DNA from: Candidatus Rifleibacteriota bacterium
GTDB taxonomy: Bacteria; Vulcanimicrobiota; Xenobia; Xenobiales; Xenobiaceae
NCBI GenBank assembly: GCA_900772775.1
Contig: CAAGRW010000184.1
Location: 1-45,799, forward strand
DNA: 45,799 bases
Reading direction: 5' to 3'
Below the pieces are notes generated by a model that saw nothing but the letters and a program-made list of their open reading frames with translations, did not search any database and was not told the origin of the DNA. The first letter of the stretch is position 1. Each line of letters starts with the position of its first letter. Below are positions 39,085 to 45,799 of this stretch, in pieces. Made by a program: the position numbers and the translations under genes.

Positions 39085-41175
39085 TTAGATTTTACCAGTT
39101 ATGCGGTTAATAATCTGATCCTGAATATTCTTGGGCACTTCGGCATAGAAACCGAATTGCATAGAAGCGGTACCACGTCCTTGAGAGATATTGCGCAAAG
39201 TAGTGGTATAGCCAAACATTTCGGCCAAAGGAGCCTGAGCCTTAACAATTTGGATATTGTTGGAATCGACATCCAAGCTTTCAATCTTGCCGCGACGTCC
39301 GTTAATATCTCCGATCACATCGCCGAGATAATTGTCGGGAACTTCAATTTCGACCTTCATGATGGGCTCTTTGATGTAGCATTCGTTCTTACTGAGTGCT
39401 TCGCGGAAAGCCATGGAGCCGGCCACTTTAAAGGCCATTTCCGAAGAGTCAACTTCGTGATAAGAACCGTCGAAAAGAACGACCTTTACATCGACAACAG
39501 GGAAACCGGCCAAAACACCACACTCGGCAGCTTCGCGGCAACCTTGTTCGACAGCTTTAAAGTATTCTTTAGGCACTGTACCGCCGACGACTTTGCTCTC
39601 GAATTGGAAACCACTGCCGGGCTCCAAAGGAGAAACTTCCAGCCAAACATGACCGAATTGACCACGACCACCAGTTTGGCGTACAAATCTGCCTTCAGCC
39701 TTGACAGTCTTGCGCACAGCTTCTTTATAAGCCACTTGAGGACGACCAACATTGGCGTCAACCTGGAACTCGCGCAACAATCTGTCTACGATAATATCTA
39801 AGTGCAATTCGCCCATACCGGCAATCATAGTTTGTCCGGTGTCGGGGTTGGTGCTGGTTCTGAAAGTAGGATCTTCGTCAGCCAACTTGCCAAGAGCTAC
39901 GCCCATACGATCCTGGTCGGCCTTAGACTTAGGCTCGATAGCTACAGAAATAACAGGATCGGGGAAAGTAATATTTTCCAACTTGATGGGAGCTTTTTCA
40001 TCACAAAGAGTGTCGCCGGTAGTGGAGATCTTGAGACCCAAAACGCCACCGAGCTCACCAGCATGGAGTTCCATCACATCTTCGCGGTGATCGGCGTGCA
40101 TACGTACCAAACGACCGATACGCTCGCGCTTGCCCTTAATAGAGTTGAGTACGGCGCTGCCGACACTCAAAACGCCGGAATATACACGCACAAAAGCCAA
40201 CTTACCTACGAAAGGATCGGTGGCAATCTTGAAGACCAGAGCAGCTAAAGGCTCTTCTACTAAACCTTTGCGTATAACTTCTTCGTCAGTAGCGGCATCA
40301 TGAGCGTGAATTTCGGGAATTTCCAAAGGAGAAGGCAAATAGTCAACAATAGCGTCCAAAAGGAACTGTACGCCTTTGTTTTTGAAAGAAGATCCGCAGA
40401 AAACGGGGACTATCTCGTTCTTAATACAACGAGCACGCAAACCGCGACGAATTTCTTCCTCAGTAAGCTCTTCACCCATAAGGAACTTTTCAGTCAGTTC
40501 TTCCTCGCCTTCAGCAGCTTCGGAGACCATCTTTTCACGATACTCTTTGGCTTGCTCAAGCATATCGGCAGGAATATCGGTATCTTCGAATTTCTGTCCC
40601 AGCTCGTCTTGATAAATGCGAGCCTTCATAGTAATAAGATCGATCATGCCGATGAAGTCGCTCTCAGCGCCGATAGGAAGCTGACAAGGTACAGCATTGG
40701 CTCCGAAGCGCTCGACCATCTTCTCTACAACATTTAAGAAGTTGGCTCCGGTGCGATCCATCTTATTCACATAAGCGATACGAGGTACTTTATAGCGATC
40801 AGCCTGACGCCAAACGGTTTCAGACTGAGGCTGAACTCCGCCCACGGCGCAAAAAACAGCAACCATGCCGTCCAAAACGCGCAGAGAGCGTTCTACCTCT
40901 ACGGTGAAATCTACGTGTCCTGGAGTATCGATAACGTTAATGATATGATCGCGCCATCTGGCTGTAGTTACAGCGGAAGTGATGGTGATGCCGCGCTCTT
41001 TCTCTTGAATCATCCAGTCCATGGTAGCTGAACCAGCGTCGACATCTCCGATTCTGTGGGTACGGCCGGTATAGAAAAGGATTCTCTCTGTAGTAGTAGT
41101 TTTACCGGCATCAATATGCGCAGCAATACCTATATTGCGCACTTTTGCGAGATTGATATCTTCTTTAGTAGTCAC
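39085..41175 (-). CDS. fusA: Elongation factor G
   Basis: EF-G drives translocation and, with RRF, ribosome recycling. The motifs are G1 AHIDAGKTTTTER, switch I KERGITITSA, G3 DTPGHVDF, G4 NKMD, and the domain IV to V block YFKAVEQGCREAAECG. I chose the GTG at 41175 (696 aa, the usual length), seven bases after AGGAA; the frame stays open for 32 more codons (ETTDETTNLANEI and so on) that have no family counterpart. The gene lies 659 bases from rpsG, an unusual separation in the str operon. Confidence 0.97.
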   Translation of the reverse strand: MTTKEDINLAKVRNIGIAAHIDAGKTTTTERILFYTGRTHRIGDVDAGSATMDWMIQEKERGITITSAVTTARWRDHIINVIDTPGHVDFTVEVERSLRVLDGMVAVFCAVGGVQPQSETVWRQADRYKVPRIAYVNKMDRTGANFLNVVEKMVERFGANAVPCQLPIGAESDFIGMIDLITMKARIYQDELGQKFEDTDIPADMLEQAKEYREKMVSEAAEGEEELTEKFLMGEELTEEEIRRGLRARCIKNEIVPVFCGSSFKNKGVQFLLDAIVDYLPSPLEIPEIHAHDAATDEEVIRKGLVEEPLAALVFKIATDPFVGKLAFVRVYSGVLSVGSAVLNSIKGKRERIGRLVRMHADHREDVMELHAGELGGVLGLKISTTGDTLCDEKAPIKLENITFPDPVISVAIEPKSKADQDRMGVALGKLADEDPTFRTSTNPDTGQTMIAGMGELHLDIIVDRLLREFQVDANVGRPQVAYKEAVRKTVKAEGRFVRQTGGRGQFGHVWLEVSPLEPGSGFQFESKVVGGTVPKEYFKAVEQGCREAAECGVLAGFPVVDVKVVLFDGSYHEVDSSEMAFKVAGSMAFREALSKNECYIKEPIMKVEIEVPDNYLGDVIGDINGRRGKIESLDVDSNNIQIVKAQAPLAEMFGYTTTLRNISQGRGTASMQFGFYAEVPKNIQDQIINRITGKI

Positions 41176-41289
41176 ACACGTATTCCTGACTATCTCGTTA
41201 GCGAGATTAGTTGTTTCATCTGTTGTTTCTGATGAGCTCACATTTATGCTCATAAATTCTGTTTGCCCCAATTCTTTTTAGGATAAAGT

Positions 41290-41322
41290 CAAAAAAAGAG
41301 TGCAGCCTTTCCAAAAGCCGCT
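41290..41322 (-). terminator. Terminator or attenuator upstream of fusA
   Basis: GCAGCCTTT (41302-41310) pairs with AAAAGCCGC (41313-41321) using two wobble pairs, followed on the minus strand by seven T. It lies about 115 bases before the chosen fusA start, so it would act as an attenuator on fusA. Confidence 0.6.
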
Positions 41323-41464
41323 GAAGTCTTCCCCCACTTCATGGTTGTCTATAGTGCTAAGCTTCTAAAATCAGGCAATCGACCGATATACAGTACCGAC
41401 GAATCGGCTCAGGCGACGCTTCATATGAGAAAAATAAGGAAAAAAATATACTAATCGACAGTCT

Positions 41465-41505
41465 CAAAAAAAGCGCTATACCGACTATCGATAGGTACAA
41501 GCGCT
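41465..41505 (-). terminator. Strong intrinsic terminator inside the rpsG-fusA gap
   Basis: AGCGCT/AGCGCT (41472-41477 with 41500-41505) plus TACC/GGTA inside (41479-41482 with 41493-41496), followed by seven T on the minus strand. No gene is visible that it would end. Confidence 0.85.
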
Positions 41506-41765
41506 ATTTCTACAATATTCATTCCTGCGGTCGCAGTTTTTTGTTGTTGTGACCGCTCAACTCGCACCTTCAATTCTGTCTCTTATTCTTATCGAAAAAA
41601 ATCCAAGAACCGGGCATCGACGCTTTTTATGCAAACCGATAAATAAAGGCAAGCATTCCGCGCGTCTGCGGTATTACACAATACTTTTCCTCGGCTGGTA
41701 TTCTGCACAATTATCGAAATATATTATTCACATTCACCGTTGTGCAGCTTATAAAAACCTAGGAA

Positions 41766-41801
41766 GGGCGGAATCTTCCGATCATTCGGTAGATTCCGCC
41801 C
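41766..41801 (-). terminator. Hairpin after rpsG
   Basis: Perfect 11-base stem GGGCGGAATCT/AGATTCCGCCC (41766-41776 with 41791-41801) with CCG/CGG inside. The T-tract (five T) begins about 9 bases later, so it is a terminator with a non-standard tail or a stabilising hairpin. Confidence 0.65.
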
Positions 41802-41834
41802 CACTTAACAAAGGACTAAAGCCTTATAAAGAAA

Positions 41835-42305
41835 TTACCAGCGGTAGTGAGCGAAAGCCTTGTTGGCTTCAGCCATACGATGGGTTTCTTCTTTCTTCTT
41901 AACGGCCTTGCCGATGCCTTTGGAAGTGTCGATCAACTCGTCGGCCAATCTCTCACGCATGGTGTGACCGGCTCTGGTTCTGGCGCTGGCGAGGATCCAA
42001 CGCATACCCAAGCTGACGCGGCGCTCTTCACGAACTTCGACAGGTACCTGATAGGTGGCACCACCTACACGACGAGGACGAACCTCTACGGTAGGCATGG
42101 CGTTTTCCATAGCTTCAGCGAAAACGCTCATAGAGTCTTTGCCAGTCTTCTGGGCAATAATTTCCAAAGCGCCGTAAACGATTCTCTCGGCGACGCTCTT
42201 CTTACCACGCTGCATAACGCGGTTGATGAACTTGGTCAATCTTTCATCATGGTACACCGGATCGGGAATGGTGATCCTCTTAGGTGCGCGGCGATTTCTA
42301 GACAT
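41835..42305 (-). CDS. rpsG: 30S ribosomal protein S7
   Basis: S7 organises the 30S head and in E. coli represses the str operon. The 156 residues begin MSRNRRAPKRITIPDPVYHD and carry VEVRPRRVGGATYQVPVEVR and MRERLADELIDTSKGIGKAV. The start is the ATG at 42305 with GGAGGAG in front. The frame upstream runs through a leader hairpin and is not coding. Confidence 0.97.
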   Translation of the reverse strand: MSRNRRAPKRITIPDPVYHDERLTKFINRVMQRGKKSVAERIVYGALEIIAQKTGKDSMSVFAEAMENAMPTVEVRPRRVGGATYQVPVEVREERRVSLGMRWILASARTRAGHTMRERLADELIDTSKGIGKAVKKKEETHRMAEANKAFAHYRW

Positions 42306-42323
42306 TATTTGTCTCCTCCGTCT

Positions 42324-42363
42324 ACTGCACTCCGCTCTAGCCTTGGCGTAGGCTGGACTGCAG
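42324..42363 (-). promoter_or_regulatory. Candidate S7-type leader structure before rpsG
   Basis: Outer stem CTGCA/TGCAG (42324-42328 with 42359-42363) and inner stem AGCCT/AGGCT (42339-42354) close a two-part structure right before the GGAGG of rpsG. S7 often binds the rpsL-rpsG gap. Confidence 0.5.
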
Positions 42364-42396
42364 GACAACAATTAAGCTTTGCTAAGCTGCATATTT

Positions 42397-42441
42397 AGTA
42401 AATTCTCTTTTACTTCTTAACTCAAAAACAGAGAATTTACT
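42397..42441 (-). promoter_or_regulatory. Second hairpin in the rpsL-rpsG gap
   Basis: Perfect 11-base stem AGTAAATTCTC/GAGAATTTACT (42397-42407 with 42431-42441), 23-base loop, no U-tract. Confidence 0.5.
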
Positions 42442-42479
42442 TATAAGCGAAGTACCGAACCTAATAAAAGGTTCAGGCC

Positions 42480-42908
42480 TTACTTCTTCTTGGCGTCCTT
42501 GGGGCGCTTGGCGCCGTACTTGGAACGGCCCTGACGACGATTGGCTACGCCGCCGGCATCCAGGGTACCACGAACGATGTGATAACGTACACCGGGAAGG
42601 TCCTTTACACGTCCGCCTCTGATGAGGACTACGGAGTGCTCTTGGAGGTTGTGGCCGATACCGGGGATATAAGCGGTAACTTCGATACCGTTGGTAAGAC
42701 GCACACGGGCGACTTTACGCATAGCGGAGTTAGGCTTTTTAGGGGTGACGGTCTTGACCTGGGTGCAAACGCCCTGCTTCTGGGGGTTGCCGCCGGTGTC
42801 AATTCTCTTCATAAGCAAAGAGTTGTTGGAGAAGTGCAATGCGGGGGCCTTGCTCTTATAAACAGGCTTTTTACGACCGTAACGCACCAACTGGTTAATA
42901 GTGGGCAT
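42480..42908 (-). CDS. rpsL: 30S ribosomal protein S12
   Basis: S12 at the decoding centre is the streptomycin-resistance protein. The 142 residues have VTPKKPNSAMRKVARVRL and GGRVKDLPGVRYHIVRGTLD with the two key lysines. Between PAL and GVCTQV there is an insertion of about 17 residues (HFSNNSLLMKRIDTGG) as in Bacillus-type S12, a phylogenetic hint of Bacillota. The tail RSKYGAKRPKDAKKK is normal. GAGGAG stands before the ATG. Confidence 0.97.
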   Translation of the reverse strand: MPTINQLVRYGRKKPVYKSKAPALHFSNNSLLMKRIDTGGNPQKQGVCTQVKTVTPKKPNSAMRKVARVRLTNGIEVTAYIPGIGHNLQEHSVVLIRGGRVKDLPGVRYHIVRGTLDAGGVANRRQGRSKYGAKRPKDAKKK

Positions 42909-42961
42909 GAATTACTCCTCAAACTTTTGCCGACTTTTGCTGTCTCGACCGAAACATTCAA

Positions 42962-43053
42962 TCTTGCTTCTTTAGCAAGAGACGGGAGACGAGCTTCTCT
43001 CAGTCGGTAAATAACAAAAAGTTAGAAATTTTCTGAGCCTATCGCCCAGAAAA
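42962..43053 (-). promoter_or_regulatory. Structured leader of the str operon
   Basis: Two stems: TTTTCTG/CAGAAAA (43029-43035 with 43047-43053) and TCTTGCT/AGCAAGA (42962-42968 with 42974-42980). Confidence 0.5.
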
Positions 43054-43061
43054 GCTATAGA

Positions 43062-43090
43062 AGTTTAGCATTTGTCAATAGAAAAGTCAA
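43062..43090 (-). promoter_or_regulatory. Promoter of the str operon (rpsL)
   Basis: Minus-strand -35 TTGACT (43085-43090), 17-base spacer, extended -10 TGC-TAAACT (43062-43067). It directly follows the regulator gene, whose transcript is not closed by a visible terminator. Confidence 0.75.
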
Positions 43091-43117
43091 CGCAAACGAA
43101 CTTAGAAGCACTATTTT

Positions 43118-43846
43118 TTAGTTATCGTTTTTTTCATATTCGCAAAAACGATAACCCAAACCGCGTTCGTTAAAGATATAACGTGGATTGGCAGGATCCG
43201 GCTCGATCTTTTTGCGCAAATAGTTTACATACAAACGTAAAAGCTGCGTATCGTCCCTATACTCCGGGCCCCATACTCTAGAAAGCAAATTTTCGTGACT
43301 GAGCAATTTGCCAGGGTGATTGACAAAATGATGCAAAAGTTTGTACTCGGTAGGACGCAAATGGATCTCTTGGCCGTCAACTTCCGCCAAACGGCGATCA
43401 AAATCAACCGTTAGACGCGAATCGATAACTACTCTATTTCTAGCCAGAGGGGCCGGAGCATCTAAACGGCGCAAAACAGCTTTAATACGACTAACTAACT
43501 CGCGATGTCCAAAAGGCTTGCCAATATAATCGTCGGCGCCCAGTTCCAAGCCACGCACCCTGGCATCTTCGTTATCTTGGACAGTCAACATGATACACGG
43601 TATACCTAAAGAGCGGCGCACGTCTTCCAAAACGTCAAAACCTGACATATCCGGCAAATTGACATCCAGCAAAACCAAATCAGGCAGCTCATCGCGGATG
43701 CGCCTAGTGCCTTCGGCTCCGGTAGTAGCGCCAGAAACAACAAAACCAGCGCTTTCCAAAGTAGTTCTGATTAAATCCAGTACATGAGGATCGTCCTCTA
43801 CGGCGACTATACGTCTCCCTTTATAAGATGGAGTCGGAGTCATCAT
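43118..43846 (-). CDS. OmpR/KdpE-type response regulator
   Basis: Two-domain transcription factor of 242 residues. The receiver domain has the phospho-acceptor Asp61 (LVLLDVNLPDMSG), the acidic pair EDD near 17-19 and Lys110 (YIGKPF). The C-terminal winged helix has RPTEYKLLHHFVNHPGKLLS and the wing RKKIEPDPANPRYIFNERGL. It overlaps the kinase stop by 26 bases and starts after AGGAGG, so the two form one operon. The target genes are unknown. No terminator separates it from the rpsL promoter. Confidence 0.95.
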   Translation of the reverse strand: MMTPTPSYKGRRIVAVEDDPHVLDLIRTTLESAGFVVSGATTGAEGTRRIRDELPDLVLLDVNLPDMSGFDVLEDVRRSLGIPCIMLTVQDNEDARVRGLELGADDYIGKPFGHRELVSRIKAVLRRLDAPAPLARNRVVIDSRLTVDFDRRLAEVDGQEIHLRPTEYKLLHHFVNHPGKLLSHENLLSRVWGPEYRDDTQLLRLYVNYLRKKIEPDPANPRYIFNERGLGYRFCEYEKNDN

Positions 43847-45485
43847 GTTTTTTAACCTCCTTGCAAGGCAAACTGAAATAGAAGCAAGCTCCGCCGCCGG
43901 AGCCGTGATTCACGCCGATAGTACCGCCGTGAGCATCGATAATGGCTTTGGAAATAAACAGCCCCAAGCCGCTACCGCGCACTTTCTTCTTCATTTCTTG
44001 GCCACGCTCAAACAGACCGAAAATCCTTTGAGCATCTTCGTCGCTGACGCCAGGCCCTTGATCGACAACAGAGACAATTACATTGTCGAGCTGTTTTTTA
44101 ATTTTTATAATTACCTTTCCTTCCGTACTATATTTGATGGCATTTTCTACCAAGTTGGTCATCACTTGTTCCAAACGGGAAATATCGCCCCAAACAGCCG
44201 GAATTTGGCCTTGAGTTTCTTTTACCACAGTAATATTTTTAGCTGACGCCATAGTACTTAGGCGACGAATCGTGCGATCGGCCATACTATCTAAATCTAC
44301 CATATCGCAACTTAAACTGATGCCGCCGGCTTGAATTGAAGCAGCTTCTAGCATTTGCTTGACCATCTTTTGCAAACGCTCACTCTCTTCAAAAATAACT
44401 TGCGCTTTTTGGCGGATCATTTCCTGAGGCATATCAATTTCCGGATCGCTCATTAAACCGGCAAAGCCTTTAATAACTGCGATAGGAGTTTGCAATTCAT
44501 GAGACATGGCCGAAAGGAAGACTTTTCCCAAACGCTCAGTTTCTTTGCGTTTGCTTATATCGCGCAAGGTCATAACCCAACCGTTGGGAATGCCTGAAGC
44601 ATCTCGCACAGTTAGACCAATCACTTCAACGTCAATTTTTTGTCCATCATGATCAGTTAAAACCGCTTCTATTGGTTCGGCACTAATGGCTAAATTTATC
44701 GGGCTAGGCTGATTGTAAAGAGCCAAGCCGTAGCCGCCTTTATTGGGAGTATACGTTCCGCTGCCGGCATCGATAGAACTGATAGGCAAAATTTTATATA
44801 CCGGTTGTCCGACAGCTTCATTGACCTTCCAACCGCTCATGGCTTCCAGAGCGGGATTAATACCAACTAATTTGCCTTCTCTATCTACTATAGCCACTCC
44901 ATCTTTTGAACGATTGAGCATAGTATCGAACCAGCTGCGCTCGCGCATAAGGCTATAAATCAAATTGGCATGTCGGATACTTACTTCTAGACGATCCAAC
45001 ATCAAATTATACATTTGCGGATAACGATGTAAGAAAGTAGGCAAATCTTGGGAGTGAATAAGAATAAATAAGCCCACTACTTCTTCAACAGACATAACGG
45101 GCATAATTAAAGCGTAAGATTTGCCCATGCCTAGACGCGCCGCTTCACCTTCTAAACTGCGCTGCAACTTTTTGTTTTTGTACAGAGAGTCGCCGCCAAG
45201 ATTGTCCCAGGGAGAGCGCTGCATTTTTTGGGCAGCTTCTGTAGCCAAAGTGCTAAATCGTTCGCCGGGATATTTTTCCAATCCATAGCTATAAGTATGA
45301 AATTGTACATTTTTTTCAGTGCCGTTCCATACTACCAAAACACTGGACTTGCCTCCGGAAGCTTCCGTCAAGCGGCGCAACATTATAAACAATTCTGATC
45401 CAGAGTAGGATTTTTCTTTTTCATCATTCTTATCTTGCGGAATTGCCAAACTAACTAAATCTCGATGTTCGCTCAATAAACTCAT
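43821..45485 (-). CDS. Soluble GAF-PAS sensor histidine kinase
   Basis: Cytoplasmic sensor kinase of 554 residues without membrane segments. About residues 30-165 resemble a GAF domain, 185-315 form a PAS/PAC domain (DGVAIVDREGKLVGINPALE, VMTLRDISKRKE), His329 lies in the HisKA box MSHELQTPIAVIKG, and the HATPase has NLVENAIKYS, VVDQGPGVS and GSGLGLFISKAI. The input signal is not known; GAF and PAS suggest a small ligand or redox cue. It is the first gene of the operon, with promoter at 45535-45562 and a weak ribosome binding site. Confidence 0.94.
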   Translation of the reverse strand: MSLLSEHRDLVSLAIPQDKNDEKEKSYSGSELFIMLRRLTEASGGKSSVLVVWNGTEKNVQFHTYSYGLEKYPGERFSTLATEAAQKMQRSPWDNLGGDSLYKNKKLQRSLEGEAARLGMGKSYALIMPVMSVEEVVGLFILIHSQDLPTFLHRYPQMYNLMLDRLEVSIRHANLIYSLMRERSWFDTMLNRSKDGVAIVDREGKLVGINPALEAMSGWKVNEAVGQPVYKILPISSIDAGSGTYTPNKGGYGLALYNQPSPINLAISAEPIEAVLTDHDGQKIDVEVIGLTVRDASGIPNGWVMTLRDISKRKETERLGKVFLSAMSHELQTPIAVIKGFAGLMSDPEIDMPQEMIRQKAQVIFEESERLQKMVKQMLEAASIQAGGISLSCDMVDLDSMADRTIRRLSTMASAKNITVVKETQGQIPAVWGDISRLEQVMTNLVENAIKYSTEGKVIIKIKKQLDNVIVSVVDQGPGVSDEDAQRIFGLFERGQEMKKKVRGSGLGLFISKAIIDAHGGTIGVNHGSGGGACFYFSLPCKEVKKHDDSDSIL

Positions 45486-45534
45486 TTATATTTTGCCCCA
45501 ATATTAAATATAACTTTTTATAAGAGTGAATTAC

Positions 45535-45562
45535 ATTTTACTAAGCTCAGCGATTCGTGCAA
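45535..45562 (-). promoter_or_regulatory. Promoter of the two-component operon
   Basis: Minus-strand -35 TTGCAC (45557-45562), 16-base spacer, -10 TAAAAT (45535-45540). Confidence 0.65.
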
Positions 45563-45607
45563 CTATTATTTTATTTACATTTTTTAAGTTTTTTTTGCGT
45601 AAGCTGG

Positions 45608-45668
45608 GTAAAAAAAAATTGCCGCTATTTGCAAATAACCGAGTAGATTACTCAAAATAGCGGCAATT
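45608..45668 (-). terminator. Strong terminator downstream of the IS605-type end
   Basis: Perfect 14-base stem AATTGCCGCTATTT/AAATAGCGGCAATT (45617-45630 with 45655-45668), followed on the minus strand by nine T. It would end transcription coming from the element at the right edge. Confidence 0.92.
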
Positions 45669-45702
45669 AAGAACTTTTAATTAGGCGGATTTATTTTTGC
45701 AT

Positions 45703-45799
45703 TTGACATACTCCCCATGGCTAAAGCCAGGAGATTCTGAGATATTAACGAGCCTTGCCTATTGAGAATCAACAGGTCTTACTGGCTCTCTCTACAATG
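45703..45799 (-). mobile_element. Right end of an IS200/IS605-family element (TnpB omega-RNA scaffold), partial
   Basis: On the minus strand the last 97 bases read as the 3' end of a tnpB-type element. A stem GAGCC/GGCTC (45750-45754 with 45784-45788) comes first, then the short terminal hairpin CTCC..GGC-TAAA-GCC..GGAG (45711-45733), then GTATGTCAA. This GGCTTTAGCC hairpin followed by GGGGAGTATGTCAA is the usual right-end and omega-RNA 3' motif of IS605/IS607-like TnpB elements. The coding gene and the left end lie outside the window, so I cannot say whether it is intact. The guide would be read from the flank starting at 45702. Confidence 0.7.

Larger units (their letters stand above)
41176..41834 (-). 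other. 659-base gap between rpsG and fusA with three terminator-like hairpins
   Basis: In transcription order: rpsG terminator (41766-41801), hairpin CTGCACAA/TTGTGCAG (41703-41710 with 41740-41747), hairpin GCGGTC/GACCGC (41527-41532 with 41551-41556), a strong terminator (41465-41505), then a second terminator (41290-41322) before fusA. No protein is recognised. A short RNA between 41760 and 41505 is a possibility. Confidence 0.6.

Noticed and set aside
41176..41271. N-terminal extension of EF-G by 32 codons from a TTG or ATG upstream
   Set aside because: No good ribosome binding site and no family similarity; the GTG at 41175 has AGGAA at seven bases and gives the standard 696 residues.
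41549..41902. Plus-strand frame of 117 codons in the rpsG-fusA gap
   Set aside because: It has no ribosome binding site, overlaps the rpsG end and runs through the rpsG hairpin and two other stems.
1..45799. tRNA or rRNA genes
   Set aside because: I looked for cloverleaf-like gaps and rRNA motifs in all intergenic stretches and saw none; all gaps hold only hairpins, promoters or terminators.

Overview
The window is bacterial chromosome. All 52 protein genes I can support lie on the minus strand, so transcription runs from right to left. The body is a long ribosomal-protein and translation superlocus: rpsL, rpsG, fusA, tuf, rpsJ, rplC, rplD, rplW, rplB, rpsS, rplV, rpsC, rplP, rpmC, rpsQ, rplN, rplX, rplE, rpsN, rplF and rpsH region, rplR, rpsE, rplO, secY, adk, map, rpmJ, rpsM, rpsK, rpsD, rpoA, rplQ, then ecfA1, ecfA2, ecfT and truA. 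The lineage cannot be fixed from this window alone. A Bacillota (Firmicutes) relative of Clostridia/Negativicutes type is my best reading. The reasons are the rplQ-ecfA-ecfA-ecfT-truA order, an S12 with the Bacillus-type insertion, an EF-Tu with a four-Cys insertion of the kind I recall from Clostridia, a zinc-type S14, and strong GGAGG ribosome binding sites. The expected rpmD (between rpsE and rplO) and infA (between map and rpmJ) are both missing.

Layout from the right edge: (1) 45703-45799 is the right end of an IS200/IS605-type element with the hairpins typical of a TnpB omega RNA; the tnpB gene would lie outside the window. (2) A soluble GAF-PAS histidine kinase and an OmpR-type regulator (43118-45485). 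(3) The str region (39085-42908), in which fusA is separated from rpsG by 659 bases holding several hairpins and terminators, then tuf with its own strong promoter. (4) The S10/spc/alpha cluster (21123-37471), interrupted by a terminator, a promoter and an attenuator before rplB and by a bidirectional terminator between secY and adk. Many gaps carry a hairpin close to the next ribosome binding site. (5) An ECF transporter locus that is split: a GT4 glycosyltransferase sits between ecfA1 and ecfA2, and four glycine-zipper paralogue genes plus proC sit between ecfA2 and ecfT. (6) A left flank with truA, a tandemly duplicated unknown protein, a two-domain dCTP deaminase, rodA, an organophosphate-type MFS transporter, rpsO, pnp with a 233-residue Arg-rich tail, and a DinG-type helicase.

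The least explained part is 13465-17898: four monocistronic genes for small glycine-zipper proteins. Each has its own promoter (TTWACT, 17-base spacer), its own intrinsic terminator and a leader hairpin that ends beside the GGAGG. One of them carries an 18-unit, exactly 11-residue repeat resembling an RTX repeat with the wrong period. This looks like a coordinated expanded family, and I recognise no described system for it.
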